A stretch of DNA of 46,368 nucleotides from positions 1 to 46,368 of the forward strand of contig JADJES010000010.1 of the NCBI GenBank assembly GCA_016708955.1, in the 5' to 3' direction. Within the stretch, counting starts at the first letter, position 1; each line of letters starts with the position of its first letter. The notes beneath the pieces were generated by a model. The model was not told the DNA's origin, did not search any database, and was given only the letters and a program-made list of their open reading frames with translations. The stretch is from Nitrosomonas sp. (GTDB lineage: Bacteria > Pseudomonadota > Gammaproteobacteria > Burkholderiales > Nitrosomonadaceae). The position numbers and the translations under genes were made by a program. Below, piece by piece: positions 10,220-19,542 of the stretch.

Positions 10220-10904
10220 ATGCGTCAAATTGTGTTGGATACTGAAACAACGGGGTTGGAATTATAAGCTTGGACATCGTATCGTTGAAATAGCGGCGGT
10301 TGAGTTATGTAACAGGCAAATTTACTGGTAATCATTTTCATTATTACCTTAATCCCGAGCAAAGGAAAGTGATGAAGGGGCTTTGCAAGTACATGGTCCA
10401 ACAACCGAATTTCCAAAGATAAGCCAGGATTCCATGAAGTATACAAAGAATTATTGAATTTTATTAATGATTCGAACTTATTATTCATAATGCACCATTC
10501 GACGTTAGTTTCTTAATCATGAATTAGATTTAATCAGATTGAAAACGCTGAACAATTACTGTTTGTCGATAACAGATACATTGAAATTGGCGAAAGAGTT
10601 TCATCCCCGTAAACGGAATAACCTGGATGCACTGTGTGAACGCTACAGTATAGACAATTCAAAGCGCACGCTGCATGGTGCATTACTGGATGCAGAATTA
10701 CTAGCAGAAGTTTATCTGGCTATGACGCGCGCTTGGAAAGAGAACTTGCTTATCGAATTGGAATATGTCGAACCGATTCAGCAGGCTCTGGGTAAATTGG
10801 ATAACGTCAACATAAGAATCATTGAAGCAACTGCAGAAGAATACGCGCAACACTTAATGGTATTAGAAAATATTTCTCGAGAGAGTAATAATAACTGTTT
10901 GTAG
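10220..10904 (+). pseudogene. dnaQ: DNA polymerase III epsilon subunit, frameshifted
   Basis: This is the 3'-5' proofreading exonuclease of DNA polymerase III. MRQIVLDTETTGLE carries the ExoI DxE motif. HRIVEIAAVEL, GNHFHYYLNPE, ALQVHGLTTEF, IIHNAPFDVSFLNHEL (ExoII) and LDALCERYSIDNSKRTLHGA (ExoIII, with the His and the following LLDAELLAEVYLAMTR) follow in order. The last two thirds, from about 10539, are in one clean frame; the first third has several indels. Length about 230 residues is normal. Placement after rnhA is the common arrangement. Confidence 0.88.
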
Positions 10905-11004
10905 AGCAGACTTGAAACCGGAAATCCCTATTGATGCAAAGTCACAGCGTTGAGGAAATTAGAGTTGATGGTCAGAACGAGTTTCAGTATATTCAAGGGA
11001 TGTC

Positions 11005-11040
11005 CTAGAGTTTTGCACGACATCATCGGCAAAACTCTAG
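11005..11040. terminator. 12-bp perfect inverted repeat after dnaQ
   Basis: CTAGAGTTTTGC (11005-11016) and GCAAAACTCTAG (11029-11040) form a perfect 12-bp stem with a 12-base loop. It lies between the convergent ends of dnaQ (plus) and cheZ (minus), where a two-way terminator is expected. There is no clear T-tract, so it could instead be a repeat or a factor-dependent stop. Confidence 0.5.
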
Positions 11041-11088
11041 CAAGAAGGTGCTGTACTTAAATAAAAATATTCCGAAGTGGTGCACAAC

Positions 11089-11848
11089 TTAAAACCCAAG
11101 GCTCGCAAGCAAGTCATCAACTTGGTCTTGATCGCATACAACATCAGTTCTTTTCTCTGGGTTAGTGACCGGGCCATTGAGAAATCCTTCATCTACATAA
11201 TGTTTTTCTTGGTGGGCACATTTGCAAGCAATAAATCAAGGAGATCCTTCTCTAGACTCTGTACCATGTGCGTAACCTTTTTGATTACCTGACCTGTCAG
11301 ATCTTGAAAGTCTTGTGCCATCATGATTTCTAGCAATTGTGTATTCGTTGCATTAGTTTGCTCAGGAACCTTATCGAGATACTGAAGTGTATCGATTAAT
11401 AATGTTTTGAATTTTCTGTATCCGGATTAGATTGATGCATCTCCAAGCGCTTGTTTCCATTGTTCAGATAAATTAATTGCACCTGCAGAAAGTTTTTCTT
11501 GAATCGGCATTGCAATCTCGGTAGCACTTAGCGTGCGTTCAGCCGCTTGTTCAGTTTTGGTGGCAATGTAGGATAAGCTTATCCCAGCCTCAGGTGCTTC
11601 AGCTGCAAACGATTCCAGACGTTTGTCATACCCGAGTTCACGTAAACTGTCGTGTAAATTTCGGGTCCAACTGCCCAATCTGATCCAATAACTTTCTTAT
11701 CAGTTGTTATTAATTCATTTTCATCAATCTCTTTCATAGCGAGCGTGGGTGACGTATCAGCTAATTGAATAGATTTTTAGATTTCAATTGATTGTTTCTG
11801 GAGAAACATCATCAGCTTTTTTGTTTTCATAAGACGTTTTGTATTCAT
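11089..11848 (-). pseudogene. cheZ: Chemotaxis phosphatase CheZ, frameshifted
   Basis: CheZ removes phosphate from CheY-P and ends the tumble signal. The clean middle part (11678-11427) reads TRNLHDSLRELGYDKRLESF and SYIATKTEQAAERTLSATEI. Further along, other frames give ATNTQLLEIMMAQDFQDLTG, which includes the catalytic Gln region (QDFQDLTGQ), and then QVIKKVTHMVQSLEKDLLDL. The C-terminus is QDQVDDLLASLGF at 11127-11089, the conserved CheY-binding tail. ATG is placed at 11848 (MNTKRLMK...). CheY lies 41 bases upstream, so the two form a cheY-cheZ operon read on the minus strand. Frameshifts near 11420 and 11690 are probably sequencing errors. Confidence 0.85.
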
Positions 11849-11889
11849 TTTTGACTCGGTAGTTTGTTTTGCAAAGTGATAATGTACGT

Positions 11890-12293
11890 TTAAACAGATG
11901 CTTTGCTTTCCATATTCTGGAAAATTTTATTTAATTTCTCTTCAAGTGTGGCCGCAGTGAAAGGCTTTACGATATAGCCACTTGCTCCAGCTTGAGCTGC
12001 AGCTACGATATTTTCTTTTTTAGCTTCGGCAGTTACCATGAGTACGGGGATTTTTTTTCAATGCCTCGTTGGCGCGTACATTCTGAAGCATGGTCAATCC
12101 GTCCATATTGGGCATATTCCAATCCCGACACAATAAAGTCAAAATCACCATCTTGCAGCTTACGAAGGGCAACTGCGCCATCTTCAGCTTCATCAACATT
12201 GACAAAACCAAGTTCTTTTAGAAGGTTGCGAACGATTCTACGCATAGTAGAGAAATCATCCACTACCAAGAATTTCATATTTTTGTCAGCCAT
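11890..12293 (-). pseudogene. cheY: Chemotaxis response regulator CheY, frameshifted
   Basis: CheY is the single-domain receiver that carries the chemotaxis signal to the flagellar motor. MADKNMKFLVVDDFSTMRRI contains the acidic pair DD, followed by VRNLLKELGFVNVDEAEDG. One extra G near 12130 shifts the frame exactly at the phosphorylation site; removing it restores DFIVSDWNMPNMDGLTMLQN with the acceptor Asp. Then VLMVTAEAKKENIVAAAQAG and GYIVKPFTAATLEEKLNKIF give the conserved Thr and Lys. Ends QNMESKASV at 11890. About 130 residues, the usual size. Confidence 0.9.
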
Positions 12294-12850
12294 TCTTTTC
12301 TCCGTATAAACTATATTTTTTGTATTACCAGGATTGCTTTGATTTATGATTTATTAATCAGTTTTCTTGTATGGTTCTCATCTTGCCGTTGTTTTTACGA
12401 CAGCCGATCATGAAAGTTTAGATTTAATCTTAAAAATATTCCAAGAATATGAAGAATGTAACTTTAGGTTTAGGTTAATAATTTATTGTTGTTGGGCTTG
12501 TCTGTGTTACGGAAACTTAGTGGGGTTTATTAAGAAACTTTAGCAATATTGATTCAATATTTTTTTATAAAGAGATTAAGCTTGAGATTTGTATGATTGA
12601 TCTCCCTATCGAATTAAAATAACAATTATCCAGCTATCAAGGTTATATAGGCTGGTAAGCTTTTCAGGTTTTGCGCAGGAGTGTGAGTCTATTGAACCGC
12701 ATATTTTAATAGAATGCAGGTATTGTATGAGATAAAGTAAATGGAACATTGAACGCGGTGATATGCTGCGGAATCATCGCTGTTTTTGAGGTGGATTCTC
12801 AAACGTAGCTTATCGAGTTGTTTTTCCTTCGATTATCTGATGCAGTTGTT
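12294..12850. other. AT-rich intergenic region
   Basis: It lies between the cheY start and the 3' end of the monooxygenase gene, both minus-strand, so the cheY-cheZ promoter should lie here. TTTGAGGTGGATTCTCAAA (12785-12803) is a small hairpin. No coding frame is convincing. Confidence 0.45.
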
Positions 12851-14093
12851 TTAGATAGGGATAATAATGTACTTCAATGGAGTGGCGGGGGGGCGGGCGA
12901 TAAATTGACTTGCCCAGTACTTTCCCTTAGAGATCGCTAGCTCACGCCAGTTGGATGGTAATTGGATTTTTCGGATCAACAATTGACCAATTAACTTTGA
13001 TTGCACTTCAGCCAGCGTCCAAATACAGCCTTGTGGTTGGAGTAATCCGATGAAAAACAAACTGGGATGAACGGGATGAAAGATGCGCAAGTAAAGTGAC
13101 ACCTGTTCAGCATCCTTCCAGTTAATAAAATCCGGATCAAAAAAAGGAAAAACTGATCTTGTAGCCCGTCGCAGCGATGATGACATCGTATTGTGATGAT
13201 GAACCGTCAGTAAAATGGACTGTTTGATCAGAGACGCTTTGAATGTCTGGGCGCGGGTGTATCTTGCCATGCCGTATCTTGTCGAATATTTCCGAGTTGA
13301 TCGTTGGATGCGCTTGTGTAGGTGAAAAATCAGGCTCGGGCAATTGGTAATCACGATAACGTCCAATCTGGATTCGCAAGGAAATTCTTTGTAACCAGTC
13401 TTGTATTTTTTGCGGTAGCCATTGCAAAGAAGCCGCAAAGCTATCGGTTGGTTTCCCCATAACAAAATTGGGAATAATATACTGCGGTGTGCGCAGACTA
13501 ATATCGACCTGGGCGGCGTCGCGACTTGCTTCGACAGCACAATCACAGCCTGAGTTTCCGGCGCCCACCACAAGTATCCGCTTGTTTTCTAATCCTTGAT
13601 TAGTTTTAAACGCATGGGCATGCAAGTATTCCCCGGTAAAGTTGCTTTTCCATTCGGGGTGACGCGGAACTGCATGATGCCCATTGGCAACGAGCAGGTA
13701 ATCACACTCTGATTGCGTGCCATCACTTAAAGACAAACGCCAGCGCTCCTTTTCAATTTTTTCCGCGTGCAGTACTGAGATATTCAAGCGAATATATTTT
13801 TCCAATTGAAAATGCCGGGCATACGCCTGGAAATATGCGAGTATTTGCTGATGACTTGGGTAATCCGGATAGTTATCCGGCATTGGAAAGTCACTGAACT
13901 GCGACATCCATTTGCTGGAAATCAAATGGGTCGTTTTGCTGACGCTGCTATCACCTGATACCGCTGTATAAACCCAATTACCGCCGATTTGATTGTTCTT
14001 CTCATAACAAACAATTTCTGCCAATCCTGCTTCCGATAAATTCTTGATCGCAGTGAGACCCGAACAACCAGCACCGATTATGGCAACGCGCAT
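12851..14093 (-). pseudogene. Flavin-containing monooxygenase, one frameshift
   Basis: An FAD/NADPH-dependent monooxygenase of the FMO/Baeyer-Villiger group. MRVAIIGAGCSGLTAIKNL (14093 down) is the FAD Rossmann motif GxGxxG, and GGNWVY follows. FTGEYLHAHAFK around residue 155 resembles the FxGxxxHxxxY/W fingerprint, with F in the last place. VVGAGNSGCDCAVE near residue 175 is the NADPH site. ATGYKISFSFF ends the first frame at 13137; the protein continues as FDPDFINWKDAEQ (about 13140) to PLKYIIIPI at 12851. The break is in a run of A (13137-13150), typical of a homopolymer error, so the gene is probably intact at about 413 residues. Substrate is unknown. Confidence 0.85.
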
Positions 14094-14380
14094 TTTTTAA
14101 GTTCAAACCCAATAAGAGCTTTATCGAGAAAAGAGTAATTCTATACTACTCGAGCTATTCAACCCTAAAGGGGAATCGATTATTTTTCATGCGGTCTGTA
14201 AATAGAGGAGTATCAATTTTGTAAAGATGCTCGCTACTTGAAATGGCATCCGAATGCCGAAGTAGCCGTACTGTAAACGCACTAATACTCTTTTTCTCTC
14301 TATTTACGATGGGTTGCGTAGATTACCGACGACTAATGCCGACCATGTTCCATAAACTCACAACTATCGCATTGCTAACT

Positions 14381-16256
14381 AGTGTCAGCCCGAAAACCCC
14401 ATTTTTTTGCCAGCAAGCTACCTAAATTTTCAATCATTCCTGAAAAATGCAATGAGGATACGCATTCAAAAAATCCTCCGATTGCATTTTTTTGGAGGCG
14501 TAGTACAAAAAACTCGATTTTTACCCACCACCAGCCGCTGATTGCTCGCAATCAGGTACTTTGGGCGCTAGATGAAAAATTTATTTTAGGCTGTTCGCTG
14601 GTATCTTAAACTTTCTCTTTCGCTTTGCGCTCACGTTCCACATCTTGCTGCCACAGAATGTCACCCATTCGGCGGATGTTCCTGGTGACAACGGCCAGTG
14701 CAACATAACGTTTAAAACCAGCGATGCCATGGTCTGGGCATTGGTCTAAACCATGTATCTCTGTGCGTTGATTGCTGACTCTACCGCCGAGTGTGCATGA
14801 CGGGCTTTAACAAATTCTTCGGTTCGTTCTACCGCTTGACGTTCTTTGCTTAGTTTGCCTTTTCTGGGGAGCGTGACCTGGTCGAGATGCTGGATCAGTT
14901 CAGCTTGGTTGGCGGGTGAATGAAAGCCTTTGTCGAAGCTACAGGCGTTGAGTTTGGGAAAGCGTTTTTTAGCTTCTGCGATCATGGATACTGCAATCTG
15001 ATCATCGGTTTGTTTTTCCATCACGTGATGATGCAAGATGAATTGATGCTGGTCTTCCAGGATGCATACTTTGACACCCAGCTCAACCGGTACGCCTGCC
15101 TTACCTTTGCTTATCCATTCGGTGTGCGGCTCAAATAGGAGAATACTTTTTCTTCGTGTGGAATCACTTCACCTTTAATGACACGACGCTCAATTTGATC
15201 GATTTGGCGTTCGGCGTGTTTGATGTAGCCTTCAATTTCAATCTTTTGCAGCAGCTCAGTAGACGCAATCGCGGCCAGTTTGGTTAGGTGGTCTGAATTT
15301 TGTCTAAGTGACTTCTGGCTTGGTCAATATAGGCCTGGTGCGCTTGCGTAACTTGTGCGTCGATTTTGTCTTGTCGTGCTTTAGCGACGCTGCGCTTTTG
15401 TTCTGTGCACTACGCATCAGTCGTTTAATTGGCGCAGGTTGTAGCTATATTGCCGCCAGTCGCTTAATTGTTGCCTTTCACCCAGTGCGCCGTCAGCGTA
15501 ATCGCTTTGCGCAGGGCATCCCACAATAAGTTGATGTCCGTTGGAAAATGCACATCGGTTTCAACAACAAAGGAGTCGCACCGCCCACGCAGGACTCCTT
15601 CGCCCTTTTTTAGGAGGGCATGCCCTCCCGCAACTATGATTTGGTTTATTTTGTCCAGCAGTTCTGGTGTGAGCAGGTTGACGTTCTCCACCAAGGTTTG
15701 ATACACATATTTCTTGTCTTCATCATACAGATGATGTCCCAACATTTCGCGTAAGGTTTTATGCTGGTTAACCAGTTCGTGAAGACGACCATAATCAGCA
15801 TTTAAGTCCAGCCGCAATACGCCACAAACCAGTATGCTCCACAGTGTCATGCCAGGACGGCCTGTGCTCTTATCTACCTTGGGAGCAATTTCACTTTCAG
15901 TAATGCAAAAACGCTCTGGCGCAATTCCTCGTTCATGTACAGGTGCTGTAACCCGCGCAGTATCTTCGGTATGTCATCGCGGGATCTCAAATCGAATTTG
16001 ATTTGTGATACATTAATTTCACCCAATTCCATCTTGTATTTTGGACTACGCGCATTTGTACTCCACTCGAACGAAGTTTGTTTTTGACAACGATATTTTC
16101 GCCGATTTCAATCGAAGTTTGGGGTTATTTTTCTTTAAAATGCACCAGAACTACCTAATAACAGCAGTTTGGCACAATATTTCAGAATTCTTTATCACCA
16201 TAACTACGGGCAACCTGTTGTTTCTTATTCGGATAGAGGGTTTCCGGGCTGGCACT
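14381..16256. mobile_element. ISNCY-type insertion sequence, copy 1
   Basis: The element is 1876 bp. Ends are AGTGTCAGCCCGAAAACCC and, inverted, AGTGCCAGCCCGGAAACCC: 19-bp terminal repeats with two mismatches. A 4-bp duplication AACT flanks it (14377-14380 and 16257-16260). Two further copies (36487 and 41277) have the same ends and their own 4-bp duplications. The insertion abuts the lipase gene: the lipase stop codon (16259-16261) overlaps the downstream AACT, so the lipase is undamaged. Family name rests on my recognition of the transposase and is tentative. Confidence 0.85.
14606..16032 (-). pseudogene. ISNCY-type transposase, frameshifted (copy 1)
   Basis: A DDE transposase of about 475 residues. 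MELGEINVSQIKFDLRSRDD starts at 16032; then TGRPGMTLWSILVCGVLRLD (15850), HLYDEDKKYVYQTLVENVNL, SFVVETDVHFPTDINLLWDA (first catalytic Asp region), QRIEIEGYIKHAERQIDQIE-like coiled coil, and VELGVKVCILEDQHQFILHH. NACSFDKGFHSPANQAELI carries the second Asp, and RHAHSAVESAINAL (14800-14760) the catalytic Glu. Ends ERKAKEKV at 14606. Breaks near 15465, 15130 and 14765 divide it into pieces. Each copy of this element is broken at different places, mostly in homopolymers, so errors in the sequence are likely. Confidence 0.8.
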
Positions 16257-16258
16257 AA

Positions 16259-17524
16259 CTATTGTAAATTTCTCAAAATTTCTGCTCCTACGCTAATATC
16301 CGTTGTCTCACAGGTATGGGTTTGACCTACGCTTCCGATAACCGGCACCTTTATTTTATTACCACATTCCCGGAAAGGAATGTCAATCGTAGTTGATTTC
16401 TGTTGAAGAGGAAGATCCCCGGTTATCGCCATAAGGTTCTGGGAAGTATCTGTTACGATTCCATCTCCTGTTTGGAAATCAACTAAGCTGGTCAAAGTAG
16501 GTTGCCCCGTTCCAATTATCGAAACATAGCGTACATTGGATGGCAGGGGATGCGTAGCCAAGTCATTAAGCACATTCAAAGCTGAACTGTTGGGTTGTAT
16601 ATCTTTGATTGAAACACTGTTTGAGTCGATATGATAAGGTAAAAGATCGCAAATGCCGACTTTATCGAAAATGTCGAAAATGTCGAAGTTAACGTGACAT
16701 GTCTCGGCCCAAAAACTTCCTTGATGCGGGGTCCCAATGGTTATGAGTTTAGCAACATCCTCCCGATACGGAATTGTCGTTGCCGAATCGAACACTCGGG
16801 CTAACCCTTGCAGATATTCTCTGGCAGCAAGACCACCCGTGCTATGACCAATCAGAAGGACTTTTGTTGTTCCGGGATTTTCATCTAAAACCGCTTGAAT
16901 GATTACTGCTAATTCTCCCCCCTGAACATCAAGAAATAATTCCTGATTGTCGGAGAAATTTAATGTGTAAAAATTACCAGTATTCCCCGTACAGCTAATA
17001 GAATCTGATGGACAGCTTATAGCAACTGTTTTTGTGTCCGGATTGAAAGTAGGAATCCCGCCGAATGTCCAACCAGCATTGTTAATTAAATAATCTCTAT
17101 AGGATACCCATGTGTCTGCAGAAGAAGCGATGCCATGAATAAAGATGACAGGATACGGTTTGTCTCCACATCCCGATTCTTTCAGCAAAGCGGATAAATC
17201 ACCCATATCCTGCGGCGAGGCATCTTCTGGTCCTCGATAATAGACATGGTTATCTGCAGAGGAAACGCCTACATAGGCATTAGTGCCGGGGTAATAGCGA
17301 TAGGTATAGGGTGAAGAGAATTGCACGCCTGATACCGGTGGTGAAAACAGATTGGGGTAGAATGTTTGTGCCCAATTCATCATGCACATAATATCAGGCG
17401 GCGTCGCGGTATCGGCTTTCACCGTTGAATCATTAGCCGATGCTGTATTGCAAATTGCCGCGACAATTATCACTCCGAGTGCGTGCGTTAGCAAGGAGTT
17501 GCTTTTGCGTTGTTGGTTGTCCAT
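16259..17524 (-). CDS. Secreted triacylglycerol lipase-like alpha/beta hydrolase
   Basis: ATG at 17524 is chosen over an upstream ATG at 17584 because it has GGAA upstream and opens a signal peptide (LLTHALGVIIVAAICNTASA). The mature protein starts with a short domain containing MNWAQTFYPNLFSPP and PYTYRYYPGTNAYVGVSS, a module often found at the N-terminus of exported betaproteobacterial proteins. The hydrolase domain has VIFIHGIASSADTW (oxyanion loop HG, about residue 130) and LLIGHSTGGLAA with the nucleophile Ser near residue 228; ITIGTPHQGSFWAE follows. GDGIVT near the C-terminus probably carries the catalytic Asp and QTHTC the His. 421 residues, uninterrupted. Likely acts outside the cytoplasm on esters or lipids. 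Confidence 0.85.
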   Translation of the reverse strand: MDNQQRKSNSLLTHALGVIIVAAICNTASANDSTVKADTATPPDIMCMMNWAQTFYPNLFSPPVSGVQFSSPYTYRYYPGTNAYVGVSSADNHVYYRGPEDASPQDMGDLSALLKESGCGDKPYPVIFIHGIASSADTWVSYRDYLINNAGWTFGGIPTFNPDTKTVAISCPSDSISCTGNTGNFYTLNFSDNQELFLDVQGGELAVIIQAVLDENPGTTKVLLIGHSTGGLAAREYLQGLARVFDSATTIPYREDVAKLITIGTPHQGSFWAETCHVNFDIFDIFDKVGICDLLPYHIDSNSVSIKDIQPNSSALNVLNDLATHPLPSNVRYVSIIGTGQPTLTSLVDFQTGDGIVTDTSQNLMAITGDLPLQQKSTTIDIPFRECGNKIKVPVIGSVGQTHTCETTDISVGAEILRNLQ

Positions 17525-17584
17525 AGTATTTTTCCAAAGTAAAGAAACAAGGCGGCCAACGATGAGCAAGTTATCTTTACCCAA

Positions 17585-17997
17585 TGACCAGACTTCGAGA
17601 CGCGATCGGTATCACATCAAGACTTTGAAATAATATATGGGCAAAACTTGCTGTAGTCGGTACGGCAGCGCACATATCGGGCTATTGAAGCGCTACAATC
17701 CCTGTCTTTATCATCGAAAATCAGTTCTGTTGCGTTAATTTCTTTCGATCGCAACGTAACGGGCGGAATACACTACGCTATTCCGCCATTTTTGTGACCA
17801 CCATGCGACGCATACGATCGGATAAAGTGTTTTTTCGATGAGCGCCATCGATGAGGATTCGATAACTTAAAACAATCTCACTCTGGGACTGATGGGATTC
17901 CTGTGTGGAAAAAAGATTGTGCCATCGGTGTAGTCAATGCTGAAGAGCATTGACCGGATTTGCAGAAAATTAGGATATGTCGATATGGCTATGTCAG
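17585..17997. other. Intergenic region with hairpins
   Basis: No gene recognised. It holds the hairpin at 17762-17787 and, just before it, GTTGCG...CGCAAC arms (17728-17757). It should contain the lipase promoter. Confidence 0.4.
17762..17794. terminator. Hairpin with T-run, probable terminator or repeat
   Basis: GGCGGAATA (17762-17770) and TATTCCGCC (17779-17787) form a perfect 9-bp GC-rich stem with an 8-base loop, followed by ATTTTTG. It looks like an intrinsic terminator for plus-strand transcription. The same sequence type also occurs as a dispersed intergenic repeat in proteobacteria. Confidence 0.5.
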
Positions 17998-18324
17998 TTA
18001 TTGTATTTTGGCTGGAAAACATTGATAAACATCGAAGCTGCGTCTTCCGTCATTAATTTCAGAAACAGGAACAATCGTATCGCCGCGCATCAAAGCCGCC
18101 TCATTACGTGCAAGATCCGCAAGTTCTCCTGCAACTTTTTCCGGATCACGATTAAACACTATTTTGCTTTCAACTTTTGTATTAACTTTCCCTATTCTTT
18201 TGCATGACTCGACTGCCCGGACTGATTGTACCAAACGCACGCCTTCGCCATTCGGAGTAACCTTAACCCATGTGCAGGAAGGCAGTATTAAACCAAAACA
18301 AACAGTTGCAACGATTTTTTTCAT
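17998..18324 (-). CDS. DUF4156 family lipoprotein
   Basis: 108 residues. MKKIVATVCFGLILPSC ends in a lipobox-like LPSC, so the Cys is probably lipidated and the protein anchored in the envelope. The mature part reads TWVKVTPNGEGVRLVQ, VESCKRIGKVNTKVES, LADLARNEAALMRGDTIVPV and RRSFDVYQC, the DUF4156 pattern with two conserved Cys. Function of the family is unknown. It stands alone, with about 400 bases free on either side. Confidence 0.8.
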   Translation of the reverse strand: MKKIVATVCFGLILPSCTWVKVTPNGEGVRLVQSVRAVESCKRIGKVNTKVESKIVFNRDPEKVAGELADLARNEAALMRGDTIVPVSEINDGRRSFDVYQCFPAKIQ

Positions 18325-18513
18325 GACGCTACCTCATCTAATAAATAATTGATTTGTTCAAATACTGAATGAATTGTTATAACTCAGCGGCTTAGAAAGA
18401 ACAAGAAAAGTCAGTGCATCATACTAATTTCTAGCGTAACTCAGCAGTGATTAACCTAAAACTTAAAGATTTGTTGTGAAACGATCTGCAGCCGCCTCGA
18501 TGTTCAAAACAGG
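18325..18513. other. Intergenic stretch
   Basis: Nothing recognised. It should carry the promoter of the DUF4156 lipoprotein gene, which reads away from here on the minus strand. Confidence 0.4.
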
Positions 18514-18710
18514 CTAAGAATGCTCATTTATATCCTGTATAAACTGGCGCTTTTCTTTTATCCATTCCCTATAAGCTTTCAATCCTTGCGTGTCATTCGT
18601 GTTCGATATTTTTCCATGCAGTTAACCACAAGAAATCAGTTGGCACCACCTCTTTTCGGAAATTTAACCTGCTATATTTAGCAATTAGCCGATTGAGATT
18701 TTGGAAAAAA
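18514..18710 (-). pseudogene. Unrecognised gene remnant
   Basis: The minus strand reads QNLNRLIAKYSRLNFRKEVV and PTDFLWLTAWKNIE, then after a one-base shift TNDTQGLKAYREWIKEKRQF and IQDINEHS, stop at 18514. The sequence is strongly protein-like but has no start codon and no family I know. It directly follows the FMN reductase stop on the same strand. It may be the tail of a deleted gene or a small frameshifted gene. Confidence 0.35.
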
Positions 18711-18711
18711 A

Positions 18712-19290
18712 TTACAATCTCATCGTTTTTAAAGCTTGTGCCCACTTGTAGAGTTCATTAAGGAGCGATATTCCCGAACTTACGTGATGTTCATTGGCTG
18801 TAAAACGTTTGTTTTCGTCGATGAACGTGGAAATATTCTGCACCGCCACCGCTTCCACCATTGGCATCATTTTTAAAGTAGTCAAGGTCAGTTTCTCGAT
18901 CAGGGCAGACCGGAGTCCACCTGAAACCCCGCCATAACTGACCATCCCGGCAGGTTTGTAATTCCACTCCTTATAGACATAGTTGAGTGCATTCAGAAGC
19001 GAAGGCGGCGGACCGAAATTATATTCTGGTGTGACGAACACGTAAGCATCTGCCGCATTGACACTGGCAGCCCAGTTTCTGGTGTGCTCATGTTGATAGC
19101 GCTGAAGCATAGGATGTTCGGGTTCGTCATAAACAGGAAGATTAAACTCAGCAAGGTCGATCAGATGCGCTTCAAATTGCCCATGCTGAACTGCGATTTC
19201 ATGGAACCATTGGGCTATAAGTGGTCCGACACGACCTGGTCGTGTACTGCAAATAATGATATGGAGTTTGAGAGTCATCATTTTCCTCAT
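18712..19290 (-). CDS. NADPH-dependent FMN reductase family protein
   Basis: A flavodoxin-fold quinone/FMN reductase of about 190 residues. LKLHIIICSTRPGRVGPLIA contains the phosphate-binding S-T-R-P-G-R loop. VFVTPEYNFGPPPSLLNALN matches the family's TPEYN motif, and MVSYGGVSGGLRSALIEKL the SYGG.SGG motif. ATG codons at 19290, 19281 and 19278 compete. AGGA within the first codons would serve 19278 (MTLKLHI). The gene stands on the minus strand among single-gene units. Likely role is cytosolic reduction of flavins or quinones with NADPH. Confidence 0.85.
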   Translation of the reverse strand: MRKMMTLKLHIIICSTRPGRVGPLIAQWFHEIAVQHGQFEAHLIDLAEFNLPVYDEPEHPMLQRYQHEHTRNWAASVNAADAYVFVTPEYNFGPPPSLLNALNYVYKEWNYKPAGMVSYGGVSGGLRSALIEKLTLTTLKMMPMVEAVAVQNISTFIDENKRFTANEHHVSSGISLLNELYKWAQALKTMRL

Positions 19291-19412
19291 AGAAGAAACG
19301 GTTGTTAAATGTAATAAAAAAACAAAATTTGTTTAAGGATAGATAAGGGCTTTTTGTTACTTTACAGGCGCATTTATTTTTCAGTAAATTACTTAAAGCG
19401 TCGCTGAATATC

Positions 19413-19482
19413 TGTCATTTCGAGCATGAGGAGAAATCTATGCTGTTGATAGGAAAATTTTCCTACTATATCTGGAATGACA
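19413..19482. repeat. Dispersed palindromic repeat
   Basis: It begins TGTCATTTCGAGCATGAGG and ends GGAATGACA, so the outer bases are inverted (TGTCATT/AATGACA), and it holds a perfect 14-base palindrome AGGAAAATTTTCCT at 19451-19464. The opening motif TGTCATTTCGAGC is common in short mobile repeats of proteobacteria. No coding potential. Confidence 0.55.
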
Positions 19483-19542
19483 AAGGCGGATTATCCAGAG
19501 ATTCTTTAATGACTCGGGTGTCAGAAGCATAGAGGGCTTAAG

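Noticed and set aside
10225..10488. Minus-strand ORF opposite dnaQ
   Set aside because: The plus strand carries the exonuclease motifs across the same bases.
14243..14425. Short ORF with a lipobox-like FTMGC before ISNCY copy 1
   Set aside because: It reads into the IS end, has no ribosome site and no homology that I recognise; probably chance.
14382..14609. ORF with LIARNQVLWALDEKFI near the other IS end, repeated in copies 2 and 3
   Set aside because: Lies in the untranslated end of the IS; the shared sequence is explained by the element.
16041..16325. Plus-strand ORF starting MDYAHLYSTRTKFVFDNDIF, found again at 38133 and 44288
   Set aside because: It recurs only because the IS end recurs; it lies antisense to and upstream of the transposase start, and runs past the element end in copy 1. 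No family match.
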